Assembly (NCBI RefSeq): GCF_001010805.1
Contig: NZ_CP011477.1
Coordinates: 1,007,001 to 1,071,000 of the forward strand
DNA: 64,000 nucleotides
Direction of reading: 5' to 3'
From: Spongiibacter sp. IMCC21906
GTDB lineage: Bacteria; Pseudomonadota; Gammaproteobacteria; Pseudomonadales; Spongiibacteraceae
Positions 54,273 to 63,152 of the stretch are shown here, piece by piece. The position numbers and the translations under genes were made by a program. How positions within the stretch are numbered: the stretch's first letter is position 1; every line of letters starts with the position of its first letter. The notes under the pieces were generated by a model. That model made no database searches, was not told the origin of the DNA, and saw only the letters and a program-made list of their open reading frames with translations.

Positions 54273-55430
54273 ATGGAAAAATTTCCCCGTGGGAAATCCG
54301 CGATTGTGGGCGCTGCCACCTTTGGCATGGGCGAGGCGCATGGCTATAAGCCGATGGATCTGGTGGCACGCTCTGCTCATCTGGCTCTGGCCGATGCCAA
54401 TTTAAAATTAAGTGATGTTGACGGATTATTTGTATGCACTGGCGACGATGCTTTGTCCGGTTTGGCGGCGGCGGAGTATTTGGGTATTCGTCCGCGTTTT
54501 ACTGACAATAATCGCACTGGTGGCTCGGCGTTTTTCTCCCACGCCATTAATGCCGCGATCTTGCTCGAAATGGGCTATATCGATACTGCCTTGATTTGCT
54601 ACGGCAGTAATCAACGCACTGGTGCGGGCGGATTGGTGTCGATGCGTCAGGCGTCACCGTATGAAAAACCGTATCGGCCAATGAACCCCTTGTCCTCTTA
54701 TGCCTTGGCTGCGGCCCGGCATATGTATGAATTTGGCACCACCGAAACTCATCTGGCCGAGGTCGCTGTGGCGGCCCGGGCTTGGGCAAATTTAAACCCC
54801 GATGCCTTTATGTTTGGCAAGGGTGAATTGACGATTGAAGATTGCCTGAGTTCCCGCATGGTGTCGGATCCATTGCGTAAAACCGATTGCTGCCTGATCA
54901 CCGATGGTGGTGCGGCTATTGTGATGACCCGGGCCGACCGCGCCAAAGATTTGGTGAAAAAGCCGGTGTATTTACTCGGCGGTGCAGCGGCGGTATGGCA
55001 CTCCAATGTCGATCAAATGGAAAACCTTACGGTGACCCCGGCTGCGGAATCGGGGCAGCGGGCTTTCGCATTATCTGGATATAAGCCTGCGGATGTTGAT
55101 GTGGTGAACGTTTACGATGCGTTTTCAATCAACACTATTTTGTTTTTGGAAGACCTGGGTTTTTGCCCTAAGGGTGAGGGCGGCAACTTTGTTGCTGGCG
55201 GTGCTATCGCCCCAGGGGGCAGCCTTCCGGTCAATACCAATGGGGGTGGTTTGTCTTGCTGTCATCCTGGTATGTACGGCTTGTTTACTATTATAGAAAA
55301 CTGCATGCAATTACGTGGTGAAGCGGGACGGCGGCAAGTTGCCAATGCCCAGCTCGCCGTCTCTCATGGTAATGGTGGCACCTTGTCCAGTGAAGCAACA
55401 TTGGTCTTAGGCACTGAGTCGACATTATAA
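54273..55430 (+). CDS. Thiolase-fold lipid-transfer protein, putative retro-aldolase (Ltp2-like)
   Basis: A 385-residue SCP-x/Ltp2-branch thiolase-fold protein. NNRTGGSAFFSHAINAAILLEMG replaces the thiolase nucleophile region and has no Cys; SDPLRKTDCCLITDGGAAIVMTR and NVYDAFSINTILFLEDLGFC are conserved, with the Tyr that matches an Ltp2 catalytic residue, and NTNGGGLSCCHPGMYG near the C terminus. It follows the fused dehydrogenase by 20 bases. No DUF35 gene is adjacent; the degenerate-ribbon protein at 19874 is a candidate partner. Confidence 0.85.
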   Translation: MEKFPRGKSAIVGAATFGMGEAHGYKPMDLVARSAHLALADANLKLSDVDGLFVCTGDDALSGLAAAEYLGIRPRFTDNNRTGGSAFFSHAINAAILLEMGYIDTALICYGSNQRTGAGGLVSMRQASPYEKPYRPMNPLSSYALAAARHMYEFGTTETHLAEVAVAARAWANLNPDAFMFGKGELTIEDCLSSRMVSDPLRKTDCCLITDGGAAIVMTRADRAKDLVKKPVYLLGGAAAVWHSNVDQMENLTVTPAAESGQRAFALSGYKPADVDVVNVYDAFSINTILFLEDLGFCPKGEGGNFVAGGAIAPGGSLPVNTNGGGLSCCHPGMYGLFTIIENCMQLRGEAGRRQVANAQLAVSHGNGGTLSSEATLVLGTESTL

Positions 55431-55454
55431 AAATCTCGCAACGGAGTGAGCAAT

Positions 55455-56252
55455 ATGTCTTTTTTTGATCGTTATGAATTTTTCAAGTTTGAGCGTCGCG
55501 GCAAGGTGCTTAATATTATTCTCAATAACCCCGAAAAGTTAAATGCGTTTAGTGAAGAGGGGCACCGCGAATTGTCCCGGGTGTTTTTTGACGCTGCGGA
55601 AGATTTAGAGAGCGAGATTATTGTAGTGACGGGGGCGGGTCGCGCCTTCACTGCGGGCGGCGATTTGGAGTATATGCAAAAGCTGAGGGATAACCCCGAG
55701 CTGATGCACCGCACCATTCGCGAAGCCAAGCGCTTTGTGTTCACGCTGCTGGATTGTGAAAAGCCGGTAATTTGTAAGGTCAACGGCGACGCGATTGGCT
55801 TGGGCACCACTTTGTCTTTCTTGGCTGATATTACCTTTTCAACGGAAGCGGCTAAATTTGGCGACCCGCACAACAACGTTGCGCTTATGGCCGGTGATGG
55901 TGGCAGCGTAATTTGGCCGCAGCTGATGGGTTATGCCCGTGCCAAGCATTACCTGTTTACTGGTGACGTGATCAAAGGCAAAGAAGCCCAGGAAATGGGC
56001 TTGATTCACAAGGCGCTTGCTCCGGAAGAGTTGGACGCGGCAGTGGATGCCTACTGCGACCGCTTATTGGCTATGCCAATACAATCGGTGCGCTGGACCA
56101 AACAGGTAGTGAATATTCCCCTCAAGCAATTGGCTCACAGCATGATGGATGCGGGGATGGCCTATGAGCATATTGCTGGTCAGACTGAAGATCACCAAGA
56201 GGCGATTAATGCCTTCCGTGAGCGCCGCAAACCCGTTTTTCAAGGCAAATAA
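55455..56252 (+). CDS. Enoyl-CoA hydratase/isomerase family protein
   Basis: A 265-residue crotonase-fold protein with the two oxyanion-hole blocks GRAFTAGGDLEYM (about residues 60-72) and KVNGDAIGLGTTLSFLADITFS (about residues 105-126), then FGDPHNNVALMAGDGGSVIWPQLMG, FTGDVIKGKEAQEMGLIHKAL and a C-terminal FRERRKPVF. Start ATG 55455 is placed by ACGGAG upstream; a GTG at 55446 overlaps that site. Third gene of the site G operon. Substrate presumably an unsaturated ring or chain CoA ester. Confidence 0.88.
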   Translation: MSFFDRYEFFKFERRGKVLNIILNNPEKLNAFSEEGHRELSRVFFDAAEDLESEIIVVTGAGRAFTAGGDLEYMQKLRDNPELMHRTIREAKRFVFTLLDCEKPVICKVNGDAIGLGTTLSFLADITFSTEAAKFGDPHNNVALMAGDGGSVIWPQLMGYARAKHYLFTGDVIKGKEAQEMGLIHKALAPEELDAAVDAYCDRLLAMPIQSVRWTKQVVNIPLKQLAHSMMDAGMAYEHIAGQTEDHQEAINAFRERRKPVFQGK

Positions 56253-56311
56253 GAAAGACTAAACGGCAGGCTTCAGTTTGTCGTTTAGTTATTGTTTTTT
56301 CGAGAAGTGCC

Positions 56312-57106
56312 ATGAGTGAAATGATGTCATCGGATAGCCCCATCACCCTGCAGAAGCAGGGACAGGTCACGCATATACAATTGAATAATCCCAAGCGTCG
56401 CAATGCCCTAAGTCGCGAAATGACAGGTTTGTTGATAGATACGCTACGGCAGGTTCATGCGGATGAAGATTGTCGTGCGATTGTGCTCAGCGGTCGTGGC
56501 GGGCATTTCTGTGCCGGTGGCGATGTCTCTGCCATGCAGGCAGACAGACCGATTCTGGGTTCGCGTCAGCGCATTGAATTTGCCCACCAGATTGTGCGCC
56601 TGCTTGCGGCGGGTCCCAAGCCTGTCATCTGTGCTATTGAGGGGGTGGCCTTTGGTCTGGGGCTGTCACTGGCCCTGGCCAGTGATGTGGTAGTGGCTGC
56701 CGAGGGCAGCTCGATGTGTGCGGTCTTCAATAAAGTAGGCTTAGTGCCCGACATGGGACTGATGTGGACATTGGCCCAGCGAGTGGGTGTAGCCAAGGCT
56801 AAGCAATTGTTTTTCAGTGCTGAGGTTTTGGGCCAGCCTGCAGCGCAAGCATTGGGTTTAGTCGATTTCAGTGCCGCCAAGGGTAATGCGATTGATGTTG
56901 CTTTTGCACGGGCCAAGGAGTTCTGCAGTGCGGCCCCTATGCCTATCGCTTTAGTTAAGGCGGCCTATGCCAAAGGTTTTTCCTCGTTGGAAGATGCCCT
57001 GCGAGCAGAGGTGGATTACCAGCCCGCGCTGTATCTCAGCGAAGATCATCAGGAAGGTGTGGCGGCGTTTTTTGAAAAACGTAAACCAGTGTTTAAAGGT
57101 AAATAA
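56312..57106 (+). CDS. Enoyl-CoA hydratase/isomerase family protein
   Basis: A 264-residue crotonase-fold protein: GRGGHFCAGGDVSAM (about residues 60-74), AIEGVAFGLGLSLALASDVVVAA (about residues 107-129), FNKVGLVPDMGLMWTLAQRVG, FSAEVLGQPAAQALGLVDF and FFEKRKPVFKGK at the C terminus. Closer to typical isomerase/hydratases (PaaG/PaaF-like) than its upstream neighbour. It lies 59 bases after that gene in the same operon. Confidence 0.88.
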   Translation: MSEMMSSDSPITLQKQGQVTHIQLNNPKRRNALSREMTGLLIDTLRQVHADEDCRAIVLSGRGGHFCAGGDVSAMQADRPILGSRQRIEFAHQIVRLLAAGPKPVICAIEGVAFGLGLSLALASDVVVAAEGSSMCAVFNKVGLVPDMGLMWTLAQRVGVAKAKQLFFSAEVLGQPAAQALGLVDFSAAKGNAIDVAFARAKEFCSAAPMPIALVKAAYAKGFSSLEDALRAEVDYQPALYLSEDHQEGVAAFFEKRKPVFKGK

Positions 57107-57151
57107 AATTGAGTAGCTGGGCCAAGTTTCACTGACAGGGAATAAATAACC

Positions 57152-58018
57152 ATGGCGACAAGCTATGAAAAATTACTGGCTTTGAACGTGCCGGAAAAAA
57201 CGGTGCATTACACAGCCAAAGACTGCCAGCTTTATGCCTTGAGTCTGGGCCTGGGTAGTAATCCCATGGACTCAGTTGAGCTGGATTTTGTTTACGAAAA
57301 AAACCTGAAAGTGCTGCCCAGTTTGTCAATGACGTTGGCTCATCCTGGATTTTGGGCGCGGGATCTCGACAGCGGCCTGGACTGGGTAAAGATTCTTCAT
57401 GCGGGCCAGTCTATGACTCTGCATGAGCCCTTGCCCAGCGATGCTGATATTGTCGCCCGCAGTCGCATTGTAGATGTGATTGATAAGGGTGAGGGAAAAG
57501 GCGCGTTGGTCTACTTTGAGCGTCAGCTTATCGATCGGCAAAACGGCACCCTGTATTGCACGATGGTACAGACTATGTTCTGCCGTGGCGATGGTGGCAT
57601 GGGGGGAAATGAAGCACTTAAGCCTGTGGTTCACCGTATTCCCCAGCGGTCAGCAGATGCGATTGATGTTCAGCAGACCTCGCTGCAAATGGCATTGCTG
57701 TATCGCCTGAATGGCGATATGAATCCTTTGCATGCTGATCCTGACATTGCCACCAAGGCGGGATTTGAACGTCCCATCTTGCAGGGGTTGGCCAGTTTTG
57801 GTGTGGCATGTGCCAGTGTGATCAAACTGTGTTGTGACCATGAGCCGAAACGTATGTTGAGTATGGACTGTCGGTTCAGTGCCCCGGTCTATCCAGGTGA
57901 AACCTTGCGCACTGAGGTATGGAACGAGGCTGAAGGAATCTACTTTCGGGTGTCTATCGATGGCCGCGATGCCCATGCCATTGATAATGGCTTTGTCTCA
58001 CTACGGCCAGTGAGTTAA
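57152..58018 (+). CDS. MaoC-type (R)-enoyl-CoA hydratase 2
   Basis: A 288-residue double-hotdog hydratase, a close relative of the 32174 product. N-terminal AKDCQLYALSLGLGSNPMD, TMVQTMFCRGDGGMGG, and the catalytic hydratase-2 motif YRLNGDMNPLHADPDIA (about residues 188-204) with Asp and His, then RPILQGLASFG. Fifth gene of the site G operon, providing hydration to feed the Ltp2-like protein encoded upstream. Confidence 0.9.
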   Translation: MATSYEKLLALNVPEKTVHYTAKDCQLYALSLGLGSNPMDSVELDFVYEKNLKVLPSLSMTLAHPGFWARDLDSGLDWVKILHAGQSMTLHEPLPSDADIVARSRIVDVIDKGEGKGALVYFERQLIDRQNGTLYCTMVQTMFCRGDGGMGGNEALKPVVHRIPQRSADAIDVQQTSLQMALLYRLNGDMNPLHADPDIATKAGFERPILQGLASFGVACASVIKLCCDHEPKRMLSMDCRFSAPVYPGETLRTEVWNEAEGIYFRVSIDGRDAHAIDNGFVSLRPVS

Positions 58019-58060
58019 TTTTCGCGGCTAATAATAATAGTTAATTTTGATGGGTAAGAT

Positions 58061-59287
58061 ATGAGTGATAAAAATTTAGATAGTGCTGCCAGCGTTACCA
58101 TCAGCGATATAGATTTTCCGGTATGGGATGCTGACAGCCATCTTTACGAAAGTGAGGAAGCTTTTCTTCGCTACCTGCCCAGGCAATTTGCAAAAGATTT
58201 TCAATTCATCGATATCAAAGGTCGTAAAAAATTAGCTATTGATGGGGTGATTACTGACTATATTCCCAACCCGGACTTTGCGGTGGTTGCCGCTCCAGGT
58301 GCTCACGAAAAATGGTATCGGGGCCAAAATCACGAGGGCTTATCAATGCGTGAGCTCAGTGGTAAACCGCTATCGCCACCAGAGCCCTGGCGAACGGGCA
58401 GAGGCAAGCTGCTGGAGCTGGATCAGCAAGGCATACATGCCTCAATGGTGTTTCCAACTTTGGCCTCGGTGGTCGAGGCGCGCTTGGGGCATAAGCCGGA
58501 ATCCATCGCCGCATTATTCTCTTCCTTGAATAGCTGGGTTGAAGATGAGTGGGGATTTTCTCGCAGCAAGCGTCTCTACCCCGTTGCCATGATCAATTTG
58601 TCTGATGTCGATCTGGCTGTTAAAGAATTGGACATTGCACTTCAACGGGGTGTGAGGGTGGTCGGTATTCGCCCGGCCCCTGTGCCGGGGCCTTTAGGTG
58701 GTCGTTCGCCTGGTGATCGGGAGTTTGATCCCTTTTGGGCTCGGGTAAACGAAGCGGGTATCTTTGTGTGTCTGCACGCTTCGGACTCTGGTTATGACGA
58801 TATGAGCCGCCGCTGGGAAGGCGGGGCTAAAGAGTGGATTCCCTTTGAGCCAACGCCGTTTAAAGCTTGTTTGGATGCCTTAGGGCGGGCGATTAGCGAT
58901 AGCTTATCTGCGCTGATTTGCCACGGGGTGTTCGAGCGTTTTCCCAATGTGCGGGTGGTGTCGGTGGAAAATGGAGCGCACTGGCTGCCTTCTTTGCTGC
59001 ATCGTCTGGAGCGGGTGTATGGTCAGATGCCCACTTATTTTAAACGGCACCCAGTAGCGCAATTTCGCCAGCATATTTTTGTGGTGCCATTTTACGAAGA
59101 TAATATCAGTGAGTTGGCGAAGTTGATTCCCGTCGAACGAATTTTGTTTGGCAGTGACTTTCCTCACCCCGAAGGCTTGCCTCAACCTTTAGATTACCTG
59201 AGTGAGTTTTCGGTATTGCCCAAAAATAGCATTCGTAAAATAATGAGCGAGAATTTGCAGGGCTTGCTGAAAGGTTCGCGGGACTAA
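58061..59287 (+). CDS. Metal-dependent amidohydrolase (amidohydrolase-2 family)
   Basis: A 408-residue TIM-barrel hydrolase of the PF04909 group (ACMSD/gamma-resorcylate decarboxylase relatives). The N-terminal metal site is VWDADSHLYE (DxH, about residues 22-31); FVCLHASD (about residue 243) offers the mid-barrel His, ALICHGVFERFPNVRVV the next His, and GSDFPHPEG (about residues 365-373) the C-terminal Asp. This family performs hydrolytic or decarboxylating C-N and C-C cleavages. Homologs are common in island-type clusters of actinobacteria and proteobacteria without firm assignment. Last gene of the site G operon. Confidence 0.85.
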   Translation: MSDKNLDSAASVTISDIDFPVWDADSHLYESEEAFLRYLPRQFAKDFQFIDIKGRKKLAIDGVITDYIPNPDFAVVAAPGAHEKWYRGQNHEGLSMRELSGKPLSPPEPWRTGRGKLLELDQQGIHASMVFPTLASVVEARLGHKPESIAALFSSLNSWVEDEWGFSRSKRLYPVAMINLSDVDLAVKELDIALQRGVRVVGIRPAPVPGPLGGRSPGDREFDPFWARVNEAGIFVCLHASDSGYDDMSRRWEGGAKEWIPFEPTPFKACLDALGRAISDSLSALICHGVFERFPNVRVVSVENGAHWLPSLLHRLERVYGQMPTYFKRHPVAQFRQHIFVVPFYEDNISELAKLIPVERILFGSDFPHPEGLPQPLDYLSEFSVLPKNSIRKIMSENLQGLLKGSRD

Positions 59288-59300
59288 TATGTCTGCTTAA

Positions 59301-59348
59301 TAGGCCCTGTAGTTTGGCGAGGCTAGGGCCTGATCAGCGTGTTTTTTA
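59301..59348 (+). terminator. Probable terminator
   Basis: AGGCCCT and AGGGCCT arms around a 16-base loop (59302-59331), then GATCAGCGTGTTTTTTATT. It follows the amidohydrolase gene by about 15 bases. Confidence 0.55.
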
Positions 59349-59556
59349 TTGCTGTGATTTAAACCGTGATAATTCAGCGGGCCGCGAGTGTGCAAAAAAT
59401 CGTAGTTCGATGTTTGCAAATGAGAAAGCGTTGGCTCTGCAAGCAGCGCGAGCACTTTAGGTCGGGGCGATGACACGTTGTGCTTTTATCCTCAATACGA
59501 AATGCTTGTGGTCAGACCGATGAATAGGGGGTTGTGTACAAACGGTCTTTTCACCT

Positions 59557-60450
59557 TTATTCGAGTTTAAACTCCAGAATACCGTTATCCATCACCACTG
59601 CATCCCGTTCAATGCAGATAACTCGGAAGTACGCTTTGCCGGGTTGAGCGTCATACCAGATTTCGGTCCGCAGAGTTTCATCTGCAAATATCGGCGCTTT
59701 ATAGCGCAGACCCATGTGCAACAGTCGATCTGGCTGGTTAGCACAAGCCATGTGTAACAGCGCGCGACCAGCAACACCAAAGGCGCAAACTCCTCGTAGC
59801 GGAGGTTTTCCCTCAGCACCTGGCGTATCTTTTAGTGCGCCCACAAATTGTTCGCCAAGGTGATAGCGGGTGTTGTCACGGCCAGGGGTTGCCAAGTCCA
59901 GCTGTTGATCGGGGCTGCGATCAGTGGGCACTTTTACAGGGGCCGGGGTGTTTGTTGCGCTACCACCAAAGCCGCCGTTGCCGACAAGAAAAGTGCCGAT
60001 GCGAATGGTAGCAACGGGGCTGTTGTCGTCATCGCTGAGCACACGATGTTCATACATAAAGGCGCCCTTGCCATGGCCGCGATCGTAAACTTCCTCGACA
60101 TGATAATTGGCAGTGAGTGTCGCCGCACTGGCAATGGGTTTGTGAATAGTAATGGATTCTTCGGCATGTAAGGTTTTTCGCCAGTCGATGCCTGTTGCTG
60201 GATCCATTGTCCACATGCTGCCTTCATTCAAAACAATTGACATCATTGGCAGGGCTTTAAGTGTGTCGTCGTTGCGAATGTATTGGGTTTCTTCGGAGGC
60301 TATAGCGGGATTGCCACCGGCGGCGATTCCCAGCGCATAGGCAATGCAATCGCTTCTGTTATAAGACTCGGTAAGTGACTCAAACGGCCAGTTCATCACG
60401 GTATCGTAATCTAATTGCGTGGGATGGCTTTTAGTGTCTGCTGCGCTCAT
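59557..60450 (-). CDS. MaoC-like protein without catalytic residues
   Basis: A 297-residue double-hotdog protein clearly homologous to the 32174 and 57152 hydratases: DYDTVMNWPFESLTESYNRSDCIAYALGIAAG, LPMMSIVLNEGSMWTMDPATGIDWRKTLHAEES, FLVGNGGFGG, GVCAFGVAGRALLHMACANQPDRLLHMGLRYKAP. The hydratase-2 motif with Asp and His (GDxNPLHxDP in the paralogs) is replaced by YHLGEQFVGALKDTPGAEG, so it should not hydrate. It may be a non-catalytic partner or acyl-CoA binding protein. Start ATG 60450 with GAGA upstream; a TTG at 60465 is an alternative. Confidence 0.85.
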   Translation of the reverse strand: MSAADTKSHPTQLDYDTVMNWPFESLTESYNRSDCIAYALGIAAGGNPAIASEETQYIRNDDTLKALPMMSIVLNEGSMWTMDPATGIDWRKTLHAEESITIHKPIASAATLTANYHVEEVYDRGHGKGAFMYEHRVLSDDDNSPVATIRIGTFLVGNGGFGGSATNTPAPVKVPTDRSPDQQLDLATPGRDNTRYHLGEQFVGALKDTPGAEGKPPLRGVCAFGVAGRALLHMACANQPDRLLHMGLRYKAPIFADETLRTEIWYDAQPGKAYFRVICIERDAVVMDNGILEFKLE

Positions 60451-60519
60451 AACATTCTGTCTCAATAAGTCGCGCTTGATAATACCGGCGCGCGAGTTCG
60501 GTCTTGTTGCTTTAATAAT

Positions 60520-60538
60520 AACTTATAATGTATCAGTT
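60520..60538. promoter_or_regulatory. Island operator, site H
   Basis: AACTTAT-AATGT-ATCAGTT, 70 bases upstream of the MaoC-like gene on the minus strand. Its half sites closely match site A (AACTAAT and ATCAGTT). Confidence 0.65.
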
Positions 60539-60876
60539 ATGAAGTTAATAATTTAGTTAAAGGTCTATAATCAAAGGAATATATTAAAATATTGGGATGT
60601 TGGTGTCGGTTTTGATGGCTGATTGTATGTTTGTTATTTGGGGTGTTAGGTGTGATTTTGGTAGCTGCTGCGGAGGCGGGAGTACATTTTCAGACGGCAG
60701 GCAAGTGGATCGAGTCACGATATGAGCCGACTAGGACGGGCTTGTCTAATAGAGATTTATAACGCCTTTGCTTAATTGCGCTGTTAATACAATTGGCGAT
60801 AACAAGAACTTGAAGCTACTGCTTGGCTGGGTAGCGTAATGGCCCGCAGTGACCGTTCAATTAGTGTTAGCAGGCC
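60539..60876. other. Intergenic gap
   Basis: About 340 bases between two minus-strand genes beyond site H. No gene, strong hairpin or further dyad was recognised. Confidence 0.5.
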
Positions 60877-61740
60877 CTAAGTTAATTTCTTGAGAAAATT
60901 GAGAAGTGCTGCACTTGCCATATCGTTGCGATCGCCTGCAACCATATGCCCCGCACCTTTAATATCTACAAAATCCAGTTGGGGAATATCTCGCTTTAAG
61001 TCGGCAACGCTTTCCATACTGACAATGGTGCTTAATTGCCCGCGTATCAACAGGCAGGGCTGGGTAATTCTTGGGGCCGCGTTTTGCATACTTGCACTGA
61101 GCTCTTTGACCTTATCTTGCCAGTCACCGGCAATAAAGGCGGGGTCCCAGTGCCAAACCCAACGGCCATCTTTGCGTTGCCGAAGTACACGCTTGAGGCC
61201 GGACTGACTGGACTGTTGCTGTCGGTGGGGGTTGTGTTTGGCGATGCTTTGCTGGGCGTCATGTAAAGTGCTGAAGCCTTCGGGGTGGGCTTGCATAAAA
61301 TTGACGATTCCTTGGGCGCCAGCAATTTCTATGGTGGGGCTGACATCGACAAGCACCAGTCCGTGGCACAGCTCAGGGCGTTGTGCTGCCAGCAATAGCG
61401 ATAGGGCGCCGCCAATGGAGGCCCCGACAAGTATCACCGATTTGCCTGTTTGTTTGCAGCAGGCGTCAAGGTCTTCCAGCATGGATTCAAATTGGTAGTC
61501 ACCATCGCTGGCCCATTCAGATTCACCGTGGCCGCGTAAATCAATGCTGATAGCGCAATAGCCCGCGTTAGCGAGGGTGTTTGCAGTTGACTGCCAGGAT
61601 TGCCGGGTTTGACCGCCACCATGCAGCAGAATAACGGTGGGGGCGCTACTCGGCCCAAAGCGGTCTGCTTTGAGTTTAAGTTGTTTTTTGCCCTTGAACT
61701 CCAGGTTTTGGGGGACGCTTTGATTGTTGGTGTTTTGCAT
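60877..61740 (-). CDS. Alpha/beta hydrolase
   Basis: A 287-residue alpha/beta-hydrolase. ILLHGGGQTRQSW is the oxyanion loop (about residues 34-46), VGASIGGALSLLLA holds the nucleophile Ser (about residue 101) and GAGHMVAGDRND the catalytic His (about residue 268). The segment RGQLSTIVSMES, where relatives usually have SD and the catalytic acid, has Thr, so the acid may be elsewhere. Could hydrolyse a lactone, ester or CoA thioester. It is divergent from the thiolase gene, with site C in the shared gap. Confidence 0.82.
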   Translation of the reverse strand: MQNTNNQSVPQNLEFKGKKQLKLKADRFGPSSAPTVILLHGGGQTRQSWQSTANTLANAGYCAISIDLRGHGESEWASDGDYQFESMLEDLDACCKQTGKSVILVGASIGGALSLLLAAQRPELCHGLVLVDVSPTIEIAGAQGIVNFMQAHPEGFSTLHDAQQSIAKHNPHRQQQSSQSGLKRVLRQRKDGRWVWHWDPAFIAGDWQDKVKELSASMQNAAPRITQPCLLIRGQLSTIVSMESVADLKRDIPQLDFVDIKGAGHMVAGDRNDMASAALLNFLKKLT

Positions 61741-61879
61741 TATTGAAGGCTTCCCTGGTCGTTTTTTTGCCGCAGTTCCTGCTTTTAATTAAAGAATATC
61801 TTCTTAGTTATTGCTTGTCTTGCTAACACATTTATTTGATATTTTACGTCACAGAACCATTTCCCATTGTGGACAATGA

Positions 61880-61911
61880 TTGCGCCAATAAATGACTATA
61901 TGTTAGTTTAT
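61880..61911 (+). promoter_or_regulatory. Promoter with island operator, site C
   Basis: Operator AAATGAC-TATAT-GTTAGTT at 61890-61908. TTGCGC (61880-61885) and TAGTTT (61904-61909) are 18 bases apart and could be -35 and -10 boxes. About 34 bases here match site B (reverse strand) with two differences. Confidence 0.7.
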
Positions 61912-61953
61912 GCTATTGATATACAGCTCGCCAGTCAATCCCCAGGAGGTAAT

Positions 61954-63141
61954 GTGCGCGACGCGGTAATAGTGGCAACAGCTCGAACACCCATTAGCAA
62001 AGCTTACAAAGGGGCATTTAATAACAGTAAGTCGCCGAGTATTGCTGCTGCGGCAATACGCGCGGCGGTAGAGCGTGCCGGTCTGGCTGGAGAGGAGATT
62101 GAAGATTTAATTTTGGGTTGCGTTTTAACGGCGGGGACTCAGGGCTTAAACGTAGCTCGGGCTTCGACTCTGGCAGCAGGCCTGCCTGTGACGGTGCCGT
62201 CACAGACAGTTGATCGTCAGTGTTCATCGGGGTTAATGGCGATTGCGATTGCCTCGCGACAAGTTATTGCCGATGGAATGAATGTGGTATTGGCTGGCGG
62301 CGTAGAAAATATTACCGCCATGAACGCACCTTATTTTCAATGGGCGCGAGAAGAGCGCGATCCCGCAGTATTGAAATTCCATAAGCACGCGTATATGCCT
62401 ATGCTGGAAACGGCTGAGTTTGTCGCTAAAAAATACCGGGTAAGTCGTGCCCGACAAGATGCTTATAGCTTGCAGTCCCAATTGCGGATGGCTGCAGCTC
62501 AGGCTGAGGGGCGTTTTGATCAGGAGATTGTTCCGGTCACTGTGACTCAGGCTGTTAAGAACAGAGAGAGCGGAGAAGTTAGCTATCGCGAAGTGACGAT
62601 TGAAGGCGATGAAGGTTGTCGTCCCAATACGACTTTAGCTGGTTTGGAAGCGTTGCAACCGGTCGTTGAAGGCGGTTGCGTCACGGCAGGTAATGCCAGT
62701 CAGTTATCAGATGGTGCCTCGGCCTGTGTGGTAATGGAAGCAGGTGAGGCAGCGAGGCGTGACTTGGCGCCATTAGGCCGTTATATCGGAATGGCTGTTA
62801 TGGGCAATGCACCAGAGGAAATGGGCATTGGCCCTGTTTATGCCATTCCTAAATTATTAGCTCGACATGGGCTGAATATTGACGATATCGGCTTATGGGA
62901 ATTAAACGAAGCCTTCGCCGTACAGTGTCTTTACTGTCGGGATGCTTTGGGTATTGATCCTGAGCGCTACAACGTCAATGGTGGCGCTATTGCCATGGGC
63001 CATCCTTATGGCATGAGTGGTGCGCGCATGGTGGGGCACGCGTTAATTGAAGGTCGACGCCGTGGAGTTAAGTATGCGGTGGTGTCGATGTGTATTGGTG
63101 GCGGTATGGGTGCAGCGGGTCTGTTTGAAGTATTTTCCTGA
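61954..63141 (+). CDS. Acetyl-CoA acetyltransferase (thiolase)
   Basis: A 395-residue degradative thiolase that cleaves 3-oxoacyl-CoA with CoA. The nucleophile Cys is in [15 protein letters not shown] (about residue 88), the His in [16 protein letters not shown] (about residue 350) and the second Cys in [10 protein letters not shown] (about residue 380). The start is a GTG at 61954 preceded by AGGAGG; the open frame runs further upstream to 61867, but that part is the operator and promoter. Unlike the two Ltp2-like proteins this one keeps all catalytic residues. Likely the FadA/FadA5-like step of the pathway. Confidence 0.93.
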   Translation: MRDAVIVATARTPISKAYKGAFNNSKSPSIAAAAIRAAVERAGLAGEEIEDLILGCVLTAGTQGLNVARASTLAAGLPVTVPSQTVDRQCSSGLMAIAIASRQVIADGMNVVLAGGVENITAMNAPYFQWAREERDPAVLKFHKHAYMPMLETAEFVAKKYRVSRARQDAYSLQSQLRMAAAQAEGRFDQEIVPVTVTQAVKNRESGEVSYREVTIEGDEGCRPNTTLAGLEALQPVVEGGCVTAGNASQLSDGASACVVMEAGEAARRDLAPLGRYIGMAVMGNAPEEMGIGPVYAIPKLLARHGLNIDDIGLWELNEAFAVQCLYCRDALGIDPERYNVNGGAIAMGHPYGMSGARMVGHALIEGRRRGVKYAVVSMCIGGGMGAAGLFEVFS

Positions 63142-63152
63142 GGGTTATATTT

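Noticed and set aside
61821-61839. TGCTAAC-ACATT-TATTTGA as a second operator before the alpha/beta hydrolase
   Set aside because: The right half does not match; only the left half fits, so it was not counted.
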